Assembly (NCBI GenBank): GCA_030651695.1
Contig: JAUSCD010000008.1
Span: 62,001-126,000, forward strand
Direction: 5' to 3'
Source of the DNA: Pseudohongiella sp.
GTDB taxonomy: Bacteria > Pseudomonadota > Gammaproteobacteria > Pseudomonadales > Pseudohongiellaceae
Length of the DNA: 64,000 bases
This document shows, in pieces, positions 25,239 through 34,446 of this stretch; the stretch's first letter is position 1, and every line of letters starts with the position of its first letter. The notes below the pieces were generated by a model, which did not search any database, was not told the origin of the DNA, and was given only the letters and a program-made list of their open reading frames with translations. Position numbers and translations under genes: made by a program.

Positions 25239-27356
25239 ATGAGTGAAGCCAGCGTTTTATGGCGCCCGTCAGCGCAGCGTATTGCAGAAGCAGGTATCAC
25301 CCGCTATCAACAGTGGCTCAAACAAAACAAGGGTCTGACGTTTTCCAGTTACGATGATTTGTGGACTTGGTCCACCACCGAGATTGAAGCGTTCTGGGAA
25401 AGCATCTGGCAGTTTGCTGATGTGATTGCACACAGCCCTTATCAGCAGGTTCTGCTGGAAAGAAAAATGCCCGGCGCGCGCTGGTTCGAAGGTGCCACGC
25501 TGAACTATGCCGAACATGCTCTGGCCTTTGCCAATAAACATAAAAACAAAAATTCACCTGCCCTGATCGCCGAATCGGAAGTTCGTGGTCGCACTGAAAT
25601 CAGTTGGGGCGAACTGCGTCAGCAAGTCGGATCAATTGCAGCCACCTTAAAAGAGTTGGGCCTGCAGACAGGTGACCGTGCCGCCGCCTATATGCCTAAT
25701 ATTCCTGAAACTGCAGCAGCCATGCTGGCCGTCACCAGCCTGGGTGGCATCTGGTCGTGTGCCGCGCCTGATATGGGCGCTGTGGGTGTGCTTGATCGTT
25801 TCCGGCAAATTGCACCCAAAGTTTTATTTGTTATTGATGGATACCGCTATGGTGCCCGTGACTTCGATCGCCGTGATGTTGCACGTGAACTTGTGCAGCA
25901 TTTACCGAGTGTGGAGTCCGTTATTTTCCTGTCCTATCTTGATGCTGATTCCGAGCTCGATCTTGCTGATATTGACAGACCTGTTCGCGCCATAACTTTC
26001 ACGAAGGCTATTGCCAACCCGCAAGAACCACAGTTTGTTGCCGTGCCGTTTTCACATCCCTTATGGATAGTGTATTCGTCCGGCACCACCGGTATGCCAA
26101 AACCTATTGTGCATGGTCATGGTGGTGTGGTGATTCAGACTTTCAAAGCCGGACTGCTGCACGGCGATGCCAAACCGGGCGATAAAACGTTCTGGTTCTC
26201 TTCAACCAACTGGATTATGTGGAACTCCACATTAAACGGTCTGATCAATGGCGTGACCGTATTGATGTTCGATGGCAATCCCGGTTATCCCGACACCAGC
26301 ACTTTATGGAAATTTGCAGAAAGAGAAAAAGCCAATTCCTTTGGCACCAGTCCTGCGTTTATCGCGTTGTGCGGGAAAACAGGCATCAAACCGGGTGAAC
26401 AATTTGATTTGTCTGAACTGCGCTCGGTTGGCTGCACCGGCTCACCGCTACCGGAAGAAGGTTATGAATGGGTATACAGCAACGTCAAACAGGATGTGCG
26501 TCTTGGCTGTATCTCAGGCGGCACTGATCCCGGCGCCTGTTTTCTCACCACCAGTTCCATATTGCCGATTTATTCCGGCGAGATGCAGTGCCGCGAACTG
26601 GGTATTGCGACACATGCTTTTAATGATCAGGGCCAATCGGTGATCGATGAAGTGGGTGAATTGGTAGTGACCCAACCCATGCCTTCCATGCCCCTGTTCT
26701 TCTGGGGTGACGACGATGGCTCACGTTATTTCAGCAGTTACTTTGAACAGTTCCCCGGCGTCTGGTGCCATGGTGACTGGCTGCGTTTGATCCCGCGTCC
26801 CGAGACCATTACCGGCATCATCTACGGACGTTCTGACTCCACCATCAACCGCCATGGCATCCGCATGGGCACCAGTGAAATTTATCGTGTGGTGGAAGAG
26901 TTTGGTGATGTACTCGATTCTCTGGTAGTGGATCTCGAGTACCTGAAACGTGATTCATTTATGGCTTTGTTTATTGTGCTGCGTGATCCGGCCTTTGCTG
27001 CTGAAACCAGCCCTAAAGGTCCTGCGCCGTCTGGCATTATTGCAGGCAAAGCTTCTCTGAACAAAAACCCTAAAACTGAAATCGATGTGCTGCACACCGG
27101 GGTTCCTGATGCCCTGCGCCTGGCGATCAATGATGCCATCCGCACCAAACTGTCGGCGCGCCATGTCCCTGATGGCATTTTTGCTATCCCTGAGGTGCCC
27201 CGCACCTTGTCCGGCAAAAAACTGGAAATACCCGTCAAGAAAATTCTGCTGGGTCACGACGTTAAAAAAGCGGTGAACCGCGATTCAATGTCCAACCCCG
27301 GCTCCATTGACTGGTTTATTGATTTTGCTGCTGCCCGGGAAGTGCCTGCTCAGTGA
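25239..27356 (+). CDS. Acetoacetyl-CoA synthetase family acid-CoA ligase
   Basis: 705 aa ANL-superfamily enzyme. The N-terminal region (LTFSSYDDLWTWSTTEIEAF) is the acetoacetyl-CoA synthetase type. The AMP-binding P-loop is YSSGTTGMPKPIVHGHGG, further motifs are WIMWNSTLNGL and YGRSDSTINRHGIRMGTSE, and the catalytic Lys is in RTLSGKKLEIPVKK. It should activate acetoacetate or a related 3-oxoacid with ATP and CoA. It is about 50 residues longer than usual owing to an insert around SPKGPAPSGIIAGKASL in the C-terminal subdomain. Last gene of the hydrolase-SDR-ligase run. Confidence 0.88.
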   Translation: MSEASVLWRPSAQRIAEAGITRYQQWLKQNKGLTFSSYDDLWTWSTTEIEAFWESIWQFADVIAHSPYQQVLLERKMPGARWFEGATLNYAEHALAFANKHKNKNSPALIAESEVRGRTEISWGELRQQVGSIAATLKELGLQTGDRAAAYMPNIPETAAAMLAVTSLGGIWSCAAPDMGAVGVLDRFRQIAPKVLFVIDGYRYGARDFDRRDVARELVQHLPSVESVIFLSYLDADSELDLADIDRPVRAITFTKAIANPQEPQFVAVPFSHPLWIVYSSGTTGMPKPIVHGHGGVVIQTFKAGLLHGDAKPGDKTFWFSSTNWIMWNSTLNGLINGVTVLMFDGNPGYPDTSTLWKFAEREKANSFGTSPAFIALCGKTGIKPGEQFDLSELRSVGCTGSPLPEEGYEWVYSNVKQDVRLGCISGGTDPGACFLTTSSILPIYSGEMQCRELGIATHAFNDQGQSVIDEVGELVVTQPMPSMPLFFWGDDDGSRYFSSYFEQFPGVWCHGDWLRLIPRPETITGIIYGRSDSTINRHGIRMGTSEIYRVVEEFGDVLDSLVVDLEYLKRDSFMALFIVLRDPAFAAETSPKGPAPSGIIAGKASLNKNPKTEIDVLHTGVPDALRLAINDAIRTKLSARHVPDGIFAIPEVPRTLSGKKLEIPVKKILLGHDVKKAVNRDSMSNPGSIDWFIDFAAAREVPAQ

Positions 27357-27394
27357 CCTTGCCGCCTGCCGGCAACTGGACTAGAATCGCCACC

Positions 27395-27531
27395 GTCATT
27401 GGGGAGTAGCTGACTGCAGACGGTGAACACCGATTCTGGCAGAGCCCGCGTCAACATACTTGGTTTCTGAGACCTTCGGGGTTCCAGGACCATGGCGCTG
27501 GCAGCCCACCCGGCCTGGCAAGACCTTTGAC
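27395..27531 (+). promoter_or_regulatory. yybP-ykoY manganese riboswitch
   Basis: The leader holds the hallmark conserved blocks: TTGGGGAGTAGCTGACTGC near the 5' end, CGTCAACATAC (27451-27461) and the ending CTGGCAAGACCTTTGACC. GTCA..GG at 27395-27402 pairs with CC..TGAC at 27524-27531 to close helix P1. It lies 65 bp upstream of a GDT1/UPF0016 gene, the usual target of this Mn(II)-sensing riboswitch. On binding Mn(II) it should raise expression of the exporter. Confidence 0.9.
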
Positions 27532-27595
27532 CATATTCGCCTGCGCTGGCCGGGGTGTGTATGGTCAATTGTGTTTCGGCCGGGGAGAATTCTTG

Positions 27596-28171
27596 ATGGA
27601 TGCATTTTTAGTTTCAACCGGCCTGGTTGCACTCGCTGAAATGGGTGACCGCACACAGCTGCTGGCATTCCTGCTGGCGGCCCGCTATAAAAAACCCGCT
27701 CCCATTATTCTTGCCATTTTACTGGCGACGCTGGCTAATCATGCTTTTGCGGGCTTGTTGGGCACCTGGCTGACCACCATGATGAGCCCGGAAACGCTAC
27801 GCTGGGTACTCGGCATTTCTTTTCTGGCGATGGCTGTGTGGATGCTTAAACCCGACGAGCTGGACGAAGCCAAAGCTGTCGCAACCCGTTTTGGTGTATT
27901 CGGCACTACCTTTATCACCTTTTTTATTGCTGAAATCGGCGACAAAACCCAGATCGCAACGGTAGCGCTGGCTGCTCAGTACCAAAACCTGTTCTGGGTA
28001 GTTGTTGGCACCACCTTGGGTATGATGATTGCCAATGTGCCAGCGGTATACGTCGGTGACAGGTTCGCTCATAAACTGCCAATTGGCCTGATTCATAAAA
28101 TCGCTGCGCTTATTTTTGCGGCACTCGGCGTTGCGACTCTGATGGGAATGGGTGAGTCTTTTGGTTTCTGA
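27596..28171 (+). CDS. GDT1/UPF0016 family manganese exporter
   Basis: 191 aa membrane protein with two copies of the family signature E-x-G-D-(K/R)-T: EMGDRTQ in the first half and EIGDKTQ in the second, each within a three-helix repeat, giving six or seven helices. Bacterial members (MneA/Mnx, related to human TMEM165) export Mn(II). The start at 27596 follows GGGGAG; the frame is open further upstream into the leader. The yybP-ykoY riboswitch in front strongly supports a role in manganese homeostasis. Confidence 0.92.
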   Translation: MDAFLVSTGLVALAEMGDRTQLLAFLLAARYKKPAPIILAILLATLANHAFAGLLGTWLTTMMSPETLRWVLGISFLAMAVWMLKPDELDEAKAVATRFGVFGTTFITFFIAEIGDKTQIATVALAAQYQNLFWVVVGTTLGMMIANVPAVYVGDRFAHKLPIGLIHKIAALIFAALGVATLMGMGESFGF

Positions 28172-28210
28172 AGGCGAGTTCACACAGACGCTTTTTTGCA
28201 GGCAAAACCA

Positions 28211-30730
28211 ATGACAAAGTTTGTGCTGCCCATTGATGCGGTGTTACCTGACATTCGGAAGGCGCTGCGCCACCACAACCGTACTCTGCTGGTAGCACAA
28301 CCTGGCGCCGGCAAAACCACCCGGGTGCCGCTGGCGCTGCTGGAAAATACTCCGCCGGGTCAACGCTGGTTGCTGCTCGAGCCCCGACGTGTTGCGGCCC
28401 GTCTTGCGGCAGGTTTTATGGCCGAGCAACTTGGCGAGTCCGTTGGCCAAACCGTGGGTTACCGTGTGCGTGGCGAGTCTCGCGTCAGTGACTCAACCCG
28501 ACTGGAAGTGCTGACCCAAGGCATTCTGACGCGCATGATGCAGGATGATCCTGAACTGCCCGGCGTGGCCGGTCTGATTTTTGATGAATTCCACGAACGT
28601 AGCCTGGACGCTGATATCGGATTGGCGCTGGCACTGGATATTCAACACGGGCTGCGTGACGATATAAAAATCCTGGTGATGTCGGCTACGCTGGACACCA
28701 AGGCGTTGTTATCTGTGCTCGGTGAAAACACCCCGTTGATAGATTGCCCGGGGCGCAGCTGGCCTGTGAGTACCTACTACCGCGCTGCCGGCCCGGCGCG
28801 GGCGGGAGCGCAGCGTGAATACCCGGAAGTGCATTTGGCCGGCATCGTACGCGAGGCGCTGGCTGCCCATGAGGGTCATATTCTGGTGTTCCTGCCGGGT
28901 CAGGGCGAAATCAGACGCCTGGAGCAGCAGCTGAGATCAGGGCTGGGTGGCAACATTGAACTGTGTCCGCTGCACGGTCAGATGCCGCTGGCCGCTCAGC
29001 AACAAGTCCTAAAACCGGCGCCCGACAGTCGACGGCGTATCATTCTGTCCACCGCTATTGCCGAATCCAGTGTCACCGTGCCCGGCGTTCGTATTGTGAT
29101 TGATGCCGGTCGTGAACGTGTGCCGGTGTATCAGCCACGCACCGGGCTTAGTCGGCTGGAGACGCGCCGTGTCAATCGCGCCAGTGCGGATCAACGCCGC
29201 GGCCGTGCCGGACGTGAGGCAGAGGGTTTCTGTTATCGAGCCTGGTCAGAAGCTGCAGTGCTGGCTGCACACCGCGAACCGGAAATGCTGCAGTCGGATT
29301 TATCACAACTGATGTTTGAGCTGACGCGCTGGGGGGTAACTGAACCCGGCTCACTAAAATGGATAGATCCCCCGCCGGCCGCTGCCGTAATGGCCGGCCG
29401 ACAATTGCTGCGCGTGCTGGGACTGACTGGCAGCGATAACAAACTGACCAGGCTGGGCAATCAAAGCGCACGCTGGCCCACACATCCGCGCCTTGCCGTG
29501 ATGATGGAACAGACGCGACGTCATCCGCAGCGCCTGCCGCTGGCGTGTTGGCTGGCTGCCTGGCTGGAAGAACAACCCGGCGCCAGCGATATCGATTTAA
29601 GCCATTTGCTGGCCAGCGCGGGTCGCGGCTCTGGTGGCAACTCGCGCGAAAACCCGCAACACTACCGCTGGCAGCAAGCGGCGAAACAGTGGGCTCAGCG
29701 CCTGGATTGTTCGTTGGATATTCATCAGCAAACCGTCATCGACGATCTCGGGCATCTGCTACTCAGCGCCTATCCCGATCGCCTTGCGGTTTCCCAAGGC
29801 GGCGGGCAGTTCAAACTCATCAGCGGCGGGCAGGCCAGTGTGCCGGAAACCAGCGCGCTGGCTTCTGCAGAGTTTTTGATTGCTGTTGAGCTTGATGCCC
29901 AGGCCAGTCAGGCCCGGATTTTTTCTGCGGCCGCGCTCAGCCGTGAGGTTATTGCCAGCCACTTCCCCGCCTCACAACACTGGCTGGATCACGCCCGCTG
30001 GGACGACAAACTGGGGCGGCTGGTGGCAGAACAAACACGGCTACTCAAGCTGGGCGACTATGAGCTGGTGCTGGAGCGCCGCGCTCAAAACAAAGGCACA
30101 GCCGGGCTGCCAAAAGAGTTGGTGCAACAGGCTTTGATCTCCGCGCTCAAGGCCCGCGGCAGTTTCAATTGGACCGAAGAAGACCAGCAACTGCTGGGCA
30201 GACTTCGCCTGTTACACAAAACTCTGGGGCAATCTGGTGATAACGCGTGGCCGGATGTTTCAGAGCCGGCATTGCTGTTGACGCTTGAACACTGGCTTGG
30301 CCCCCATATTGGCGGCCTGCACCGGCTGGATCAGATTGAGCGTTTACCGCTGGCAAAGCTGATACTGGAAAGTCTGGACTGGCGCCTGCAACAGGCTCTG
30401 CCAAAACTCGCGCCCACACACATGCGGGTGCCCAGCGGTTTCGATATCAGAATTGATTATTCAGGTGAGGAACCTGTGCTGGCGGTGAAACTACAGGAAA
30501 TGTTTGGCCAGACTCAAACGCCGGCAATTGTCGACGGACGTATACCCTTACTTATTCACCTGCTGTCGCCGGCGCGCCGGCCGGTACAGATCACGCGCGA
30601 TCTGGCCGGATTCTGGGCCAGCAGTTACTTTGAAGTGCGCAAGGATCTGCGCGGCCGTTATCCCAAACATCCATGGCCGGAAGATCCGTTGCAGGCGGTG
30701 GCAACGGCGCGGGCGAAGCCGCGCAGTTAA
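28211..30730 (+). CDS. hrpB: ATP-dependent RNA helicase HrpB
   Basis: 839 aa DEAH-box helicase. Walker A GAGKTTRVPLALL, motif II DEFHERSLDAD (DEFH, as is typical of HrpB), motif III MSATLD, motif V LSTAIAESSVTVPGV and motif VI DQRRGRAGREAEG. The C-terminal HrpB domain ends with SSYFEVRKDLRGRYPKHPWP, almost diagnostic. I start at the ATG at 28211; a TTG 15 bases upstream is in frame. The role in cells is poorly defined, and the neighbours give no clue. Confidence 0.95.
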   Translation: MTKFVLPIDAVLPDIRKALRHHNRTLLVAQPGAGKTTRVPLALLENTPPGQRWLLLEPRRVAARLAAGFMAEQLGESVGQTVGYRVRGESRVSDSTRLEVLTQGILTRMMQDDPELPGVAGLIFDEFHERSLDADIGLALALDIQHGLRDDIKILVMSATLDTKALLSVLGENTPLIDCPGRSWPVSTYYRAAGPARAGAQREYPEVHLAGIVREALAAHEGHILVFLPGQGEIRRLEQQLRSGLGGNIELCPLHGQMPLAAQQQVLKPAPDSRRRIILSTAIAESSVTVPGVRIVIDAGRERVPVYQPRTGLSRLETRRVNRASADQRRGRAGREAEGFCYRAWSEAAVLAAHREPEMLQSDLSQLMFELTRWGVTEPGSLKWIDPPPAAAVMAGRQLLRVLGLTGSDNKLTRLGNQSARWPTHPRLAVMMEQTRRHPQRLPLACWLAAWLEEQPGASDIDLSHLLASAGRGSGGNSRENPQHYRWQQAAKQWAQRLDCSLDIHQQTVIDDLGHLLLSAYPDRLAVSQGGGQFKLISGGQASVPETSALASAEFLIAVELDAQASQARIFSAAALSREVIASHFPASQHWLDHARWDDKLGRLVAEQTRLLKLGDYELVLERRAQNKGTAGLPKELVQQALISALKARGSFNWTEEDQQLLGRLRLLHKTLGQSGDNAWPDVSEPALLLTLEHWLGPHIGGLHRLDQIERLPLAKLILESLDWRLQQALPKLAPTHMRVPSGFDIRIDYSGEEPVLAVKLQEMFGQTQTPAIVDGRIPLLIHLLSPARRPVQITRDLAGFWASSYFEVRKDLRGRYPKHPWPEDPLQAVATARAKPRS

Positions 30731-30860
30731 CGTAAGGGCCGTTTTGAAGCACGGATCAATATGGAGGGGCCATGGAAAAATATGGCGCCTCCTATTGCGT
30801 GTACTTTATTTCGAAGTCGTCGAATAACGATCTAGCCTTGAGGATCTGTAGATTGTGGAA

Positions 30861-31418
30861 TCAAGCGGTTAAGCAACTGATCCGCAGCGTTCCGTCACCC
30901 AGATTCACGCTGACCGGATTGGGCAACAAATCAGACTGCAAACTCCCCTGGATACCGGTTATGTTGACCTCATTGATCGCAATCACCGGCTGAGCAGCGC
31001 CGTCAGCTGACTGCGTCGGCGCGGGTTGTGCAGGAAATCGCTCACGAACCACATCCAGATTTGAACGTGTGCCCTGCATTTCATACAGAACGTAGGGGTT
31101 CACCGTGCGGATGCTGTTAATGCGGATTACGTCGGTGTTCAGACTGCTCAGATCGAATGCCAGATAAAGCTCGTCAAAACGCACCATGTCTGCGTTCGAG
31201 AATCCGGGCGGGTTGGCAATGCTGAAGCCGGACAAAGTTGCTGAACCATTCGCCAGATCGATGTTAACCGAGCTGACACGCACATCGGTGGCGAGCGCAT
31301 TGGTGCCCGCTACTTCAATCGCCCGTTTGACCAGACCGTCCAGATTATTGAGCAGATAAATCATCCCGCCCACAACCACAACCAGCACCGCCAGCACGAT
31401 ATACAGAAGTCTCTTCAT
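30861..31418 (-). CDS. Small AsmA-like membrane-anchored envelope protein, possibly truncated
   Basis: 185 aa. One N-terminal membrane helix (residues 5-24, LYIVLAVLVVVVGGMIYLL) is followed by a periplasmic domain with the AsmA-like signature ATDVRVSSVNIDLANGSATL, then GFSIANPPGFSNADMVRFDE. Related proteins usually run on for 30-60 more residues with a helical tail; here the frame stops after DGTLRISCLTA. I could not find the missing tail in another frame in the 130 bp beyond, so this is either a short form or a 3' truncation. GGGAGAC precedes the start. No other gene is in its operon. Confidence 0.72.
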   Translation of the reverse strand: MKRLLYIVLAVLVVVVGGMIYLLNNLDGLVKRAIEVAGTNALATDVRVSSVNIDLANGSATLSGFSIANPPGFSNADMVRFDELYLAFDLSSLNTDVIRINSIRTVNPYVLYEMQGTRSNLDVVRERFPAQPAPTQSADGAAQPVIAINEVNITGIQGSLQSDLLPNPVSVNLGDGTLRISCLTA

Positions 31419-31618
31419 TAGTGCGTCTCCCTTTCCAACTCTTCACCGATGCTCAAACTATGACTTTGTGATTCCAAAGGGTCAAGTTGTCGCGGCCGGA
31501 GTGTGAACTACAGCAGAGCCTTTGCGCGTATGAATTGATTCGGATAGCATGATCCGCCTGCCAGAATTCTGCTCCGGATAAAAAATAACGCTTCAAACCA
31601 AATAACAGGAGAACAGCC

Positions 31619-32491
31619 ATGTGTGACCAGCATACCTTCGAAGAAGACCAGGAATTCCTGAAAAAAAGCGGCCATTTCACCCGCCGTCAGTTTAATACTC
31701 TGACTGCGGGTGCCGCACTGGCGCTGATGCTGCCGCCCGTTGCGAATGCCCAGGATGTGGTTGAGACTGATGTCACCATTCAGACCCCTGACGGTGTAGC
31801 CGACTGTTATTTTGTGCACCCTGCCAGTGGCCGTCATCCTGCTGTGCTGATCTGGCCCGATATTCTGGGTCTGCGCCCCGCTTTCCGTGCCATGGGCAAA
31901 CGCATGGCGCAGGCCGGCTACTCCGTATTGGTAGTTAACCCGTTTTACCGCAGCGCGCCGTCGCCGGTGGTGCCTGATGGTGCCAGTTTCCAGGATCCGG
32001 ATATCCGCAGCATCGTGATGCCGATGGCTGGCGCCCTCAACGCACAGACTCATGTCACCGACGCACGCACCTTTGTGGCCTGGCTGGACCAGCAAGCGCC
32101 GGTGGATACCAACCGCAAAATCGGCACCATGGGTTACTGCATGGGCGGCCCGATTGTCATGCGCACCGCAGCCGCTCTGCCTGATCGTATCGGCGCTGGC
32201 GGTTCATTCCACGGCGGTGGTCTCAACACTGCAAATGCGGACAGCCCGCATCTGGGTATCCCGAACATGAAAGCGCACATGCTGATTGCGATTGCGCAGA
32301 ACGATGATGAACGCGATCCGGAAAGCAAAAACGTGTTACGTGCCGCCTTTGACGGCGCGGGTGTGGAAGCGGAAATCGAAGTTTACGACGCCATGCACGG
32401 CTGGTGTGTGCCCGACTTCCCGATTTATCACGAAGAGCTGGCTGAGCGTGCCTGGGGCCGCATGCTGTCTATACTCCAGACCGCTCTGTAA
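31619..32491 (+). CDS. Exported dienelactone hydrolase family protein
   Basis: 290 aa alpha/beta hydrolase. The N-terminus has a twin-arginine motif (FTRRQFNTLTAG, Arg22-Arg23) and a hydrophobic stretch ending in NAQD, so export through Tat is predicted. The nucleophile motif is GYCMGG, the catalytic Cys type of dienelactone hydrolases; the acid lies near AQNDDERD and the His in DAMHGWCVPDF. The substrate is unknown. Followed by a terminator. Confidence 0.88.
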   Translation: MCDQHTFEEDQEFLKKSGHFTRRQFNTLTAGAALALMLPPVANAQDVVETDVTIQTPDGVADCYFVHPASGRHPAVLIWPDILGLRPAFRAMGKRMAQAGYSVLVVNPFYRSAPSPVVPDGASFQDPDIRSIVMPMAGALNAQTHVTDARTFVAWLDQQAPVDTNRKIGTMGYCMGGPIVMRTAAALPDRIGAGGSFHGGGLNTANADSPHLGIPNMKAHMLIAIAQNDDERDPESKNVLRAAFDGAGVEAEIEVYDAMHGWCVPDFPIYHEELAERAWGRMLSILQTAL

Positions 32492-32534
32492 GTCTGATCG
32501 ATCACGGCCTCATTTTACGGCCGGATTCAAACCT

Positions 32535-32566
32535 GAAAAGCGTGGTCTAACCCTCCACGCTTTTTC
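32535..32566. terminator. Bidirectional intrinsic terminator
   Basis: Stem GAAAAGCGTGG (32535-32545) pairs with CCACGCTTTTT (32555-32565), with a 9-nt loop. A/T runs flank both sides, so it can serve both the dienelactone hydrolase gene (+) and the convergent trxC gene (-). Confidence 0.85.
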
Positions 32567-32600
32567 ATTTGTGCCAATCTGTCCTGTCTGCCCTCTAAAC

Positions 32601-33038
32601 CTATCGCAGCGACTGCGCTACCCACTGTCTGAACTGCTCCGGAGGCAAAGCTCCTGACATTCTGGCAATTTCACGCCCCTGTTTAAAAATCATCAGCGTG
32701 GGAATACTACGGATTGCAAAACGCTGTGCCAGTGCGGTTTGCTCTTCCGTATTAACCTTGCCAAGTCGCACAGCGGGCTCCATCTGCTTTGCTGCAGATT
32801 CAAATACCGGTGCAAACTGACGACATGGGCCACACCACGGCGCCCAGAAATCAACCACCAAGGGCAGATCGGCTGAACTGTGCGCGGTAAAATTATTATC
32901 AGTCAGATCCAGCGGACGGCCCTCAAACAAAGGCATTTTGCAGGCACCGCATTTCCCGGCATCGGTCAGACGCGCGGCCGGCATACGGTTTTTACGGTGA
33001 CAATGCGGGCAACTCAAGGTTATTGGACTATCGCTCAT
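32601..33038 (-). CDS. trxC: Thioredoxin 2 (TrxC)
   Basis: 145 aa cytoplasmic disulfide reductase. The N-terminal zinc-binding CPHC and CGAC pairs mark TrxC as distinct from TrxA. The active site is FWAPWCGPCRQFAP (WCGPC), and cis-Pro is in IRSIPTLMIF. GGAG lies 8 bases before the ATG. Usually induced by oxidative stress; no regulatory site is obvious here. Confidence 0.95.
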   Translation of the reverse strand: MSDSPITLSCPHCHRKNRMPAARLTDAGKCGACKMPLFEGRPLDLTDNNFTAHSSADLPLVVDFWAPWCGPCRQFAPVFESAAKQMEPAVRLGKVNTEEQTALAQRFAIRSIPTLMIFKQGREIARMSGALPPEQFRQWVAQSLR

Positions 33039-33215
33039 ATCAAGGCTCCGGCAACTGTAAATCAGTTGTATCTTTATATGGGGTCAGCTCATACCAGTTT
33101 CCAGCTATCCGGTTTATCTTGACAAGGCCGGCTGCTCAGTACATTTTCTCGCATTCTGTTGGCTGGCGTCTGCGCCGCGCAGGAAGTTTCGGACTACTAC
33201 AAAAAGAGGTTCCTG

Positions 33216-34388
33216 ATGATGAAAAAGACCGTTAAGACCGGCCACCGCGCCTTCACCCTCGGCATGATGTTTTCCGGCGTGATGCTGGCTATGGCATCCG
33301 GTAATGCACTGGCCCAGCGCGGCGCTGTTGGTCCGGCCGAACACGCCGATGTGCCGCCCGTTAATAACCTGCCAAACCCTTATGAAACAGTGCGCGACTG
33401 GGGCACACTGCCCGATGGACGCAGTTGGGGTTCGGTCAGTGGCGTGCACGTTGACGTTGATGGCATCCATATCTGGGCGGGCGACCGCTGCGGGGCCAAC
33501 TCTTGTGCTGGCTCAAATGTTGACCCCATCGTCAAACTGGACCCGCAAGGCAATGTGGTCCAGAGTTTTGGTGCCGGACTGATCACCTGGCCTCACGGTC
33601 TGAGCGTAGATCATGAAGGGAATATCTGGGTGACTGACGCGCGCGCGCCCAATCAACAGGAAATCACCGCAAACCCCAATGTGTTTATGGGCGGACATCA
33701 GGTGGTCAAGTTCAGCCCTCAGGGTGAAGTGCTGCTGACACTGGGCACACCCGGTGTAGCGGGCAATCCACCTACTCATCTGAACGAACCCAATGCTGTG
33801 CTGGTAGCGCCTGACGGACATATTTTTGTGGCTGAAAGCCATAGCGGTCAGTTTATGGATGAAGCCGGTGAAGGCGCTTTCAGCCGTATTTCCAAGTATG
33901 CGCCAGATGGCACCTTTGTGAAGAGCTGGGGTGAGTGGGGTTTTGAGAATGGTGAAATGCGTTCTCCTCATGCCCTGGCGATGGATTCTCAGGGTCGGTT
34001 GTTTGTGTCTGACCGTGGTAACCGCCGAATCCAGATTTTTGATCAGGACGGCAACCACCAAGATACCTGGTATCAGTTCAGCCGTATAAGCGGTATGTAC
34101 ATCGATGAGAATGATGTGCTGTATGCCATCGATTCTGAGTCTGATGCGAACTACAACCCGGGCTGGCGTAAGGGCCTGCGTGTGGGTAGCGCACGTACGG
34201 GGGATGTGTGGTATTTCATTCCTGAGCATAACTCTGAGCGGCCTACCGGCATGGGTGGTATCGGTGCGATGGGTGAAGGCGTTGCGGTTGACCGTGATGG
34301 TAATGTTTATGCGGGTGAGGTCGGGCCGGTGATGGGCATGACAAAGTTTGTTCCGCGTTTGATTCCGCAGAACTTTCCGCAGCATTGA
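33216..34388 (+). CDS. Secreted NHL-repeat beta-propeller protein (peptidyl-alpha-hydroxyglycine amidating-lyase-like)
   Basis: 390 aa from the ATG at 33216 (behind AAAGAGG), with a signal peptide ending at ALAQRG. Several NHL repeats can be read: GLSVDHEGNIWVTD, AVLVAPDGHIFVAES, ALAMDSQGRLFVSDRGNRRI, MYIDENDVLYAIDSES and GVAVDRDGNVYAGEV, giving a six-bladed propeller. Bacterial members are often annotated as peptidyl-alpha-hydroxyglycine alpha-amidating-lyase-like. No enzymatic activity can be deduced from sequence alone; the function is unknown and probably periplasmic. Confidence 0.8.
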   Translation: MMKKTVKTGHRAFTLGMMFSGVMLAMASGNALAQRGAVGPAEHADVPPVNNLPNPYETVRDWGTLPDGRSWGSVSGVHVDVDGIHIWAGDRCGANSCAGSNVDPIVKLDPQGNVVQSFGAGLITWPHGLSVDHEGNIWVTDARAPNQQEITANPNVFMGGHQVVKFSPQGEVLLTLGTPGVAGNPPTHLNEPNAVLVAPDGHIFVAESHSGQFMDEAGEGAFSRISKYAPDGTFVKSWGEWGFENGEMRSPHALAMDSQGRLFVSDRGNRRIQIFDQDGNHQDTWYQFSRISGMYIDENDVLYAIDSESDANYNPGWRKGLRVGSARTGDVWYFIPEHNSERPTGMGGIGAMGEGVAVDRDGNVYAGEVGPVMGMTKFVPRLIPQNFPQH

Positions 34389-34395
34389 TTGATGG

Positions 34396-34428
34396 CGCCC
34401 GGTGCGCTTTGTTTGCACCGGGTGTTTT
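34396..34428 (+). terminator. Intrinsic terminator after the NHL-repeat gene
   Basis: CGCCCGGTGC (34396-34405) pairs with GCACCGGGTG (34415-34424, one G-U), 9-nt loop, then TTTT. It starts 7 bp after the stop codon at 34386-34388. Confidence 0.85.
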
Positions 34429-34446
34429 GTAAGTCCAGTGGGGTCG

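Noticed and set aside
30772-30993. Open frame of 73 codons on the plus strand downstream of hrpB
   Set aside because: Overlaps the AsmA-like gene on the other strand, shows no recognisable domain and ends inside it; probably a shadow.
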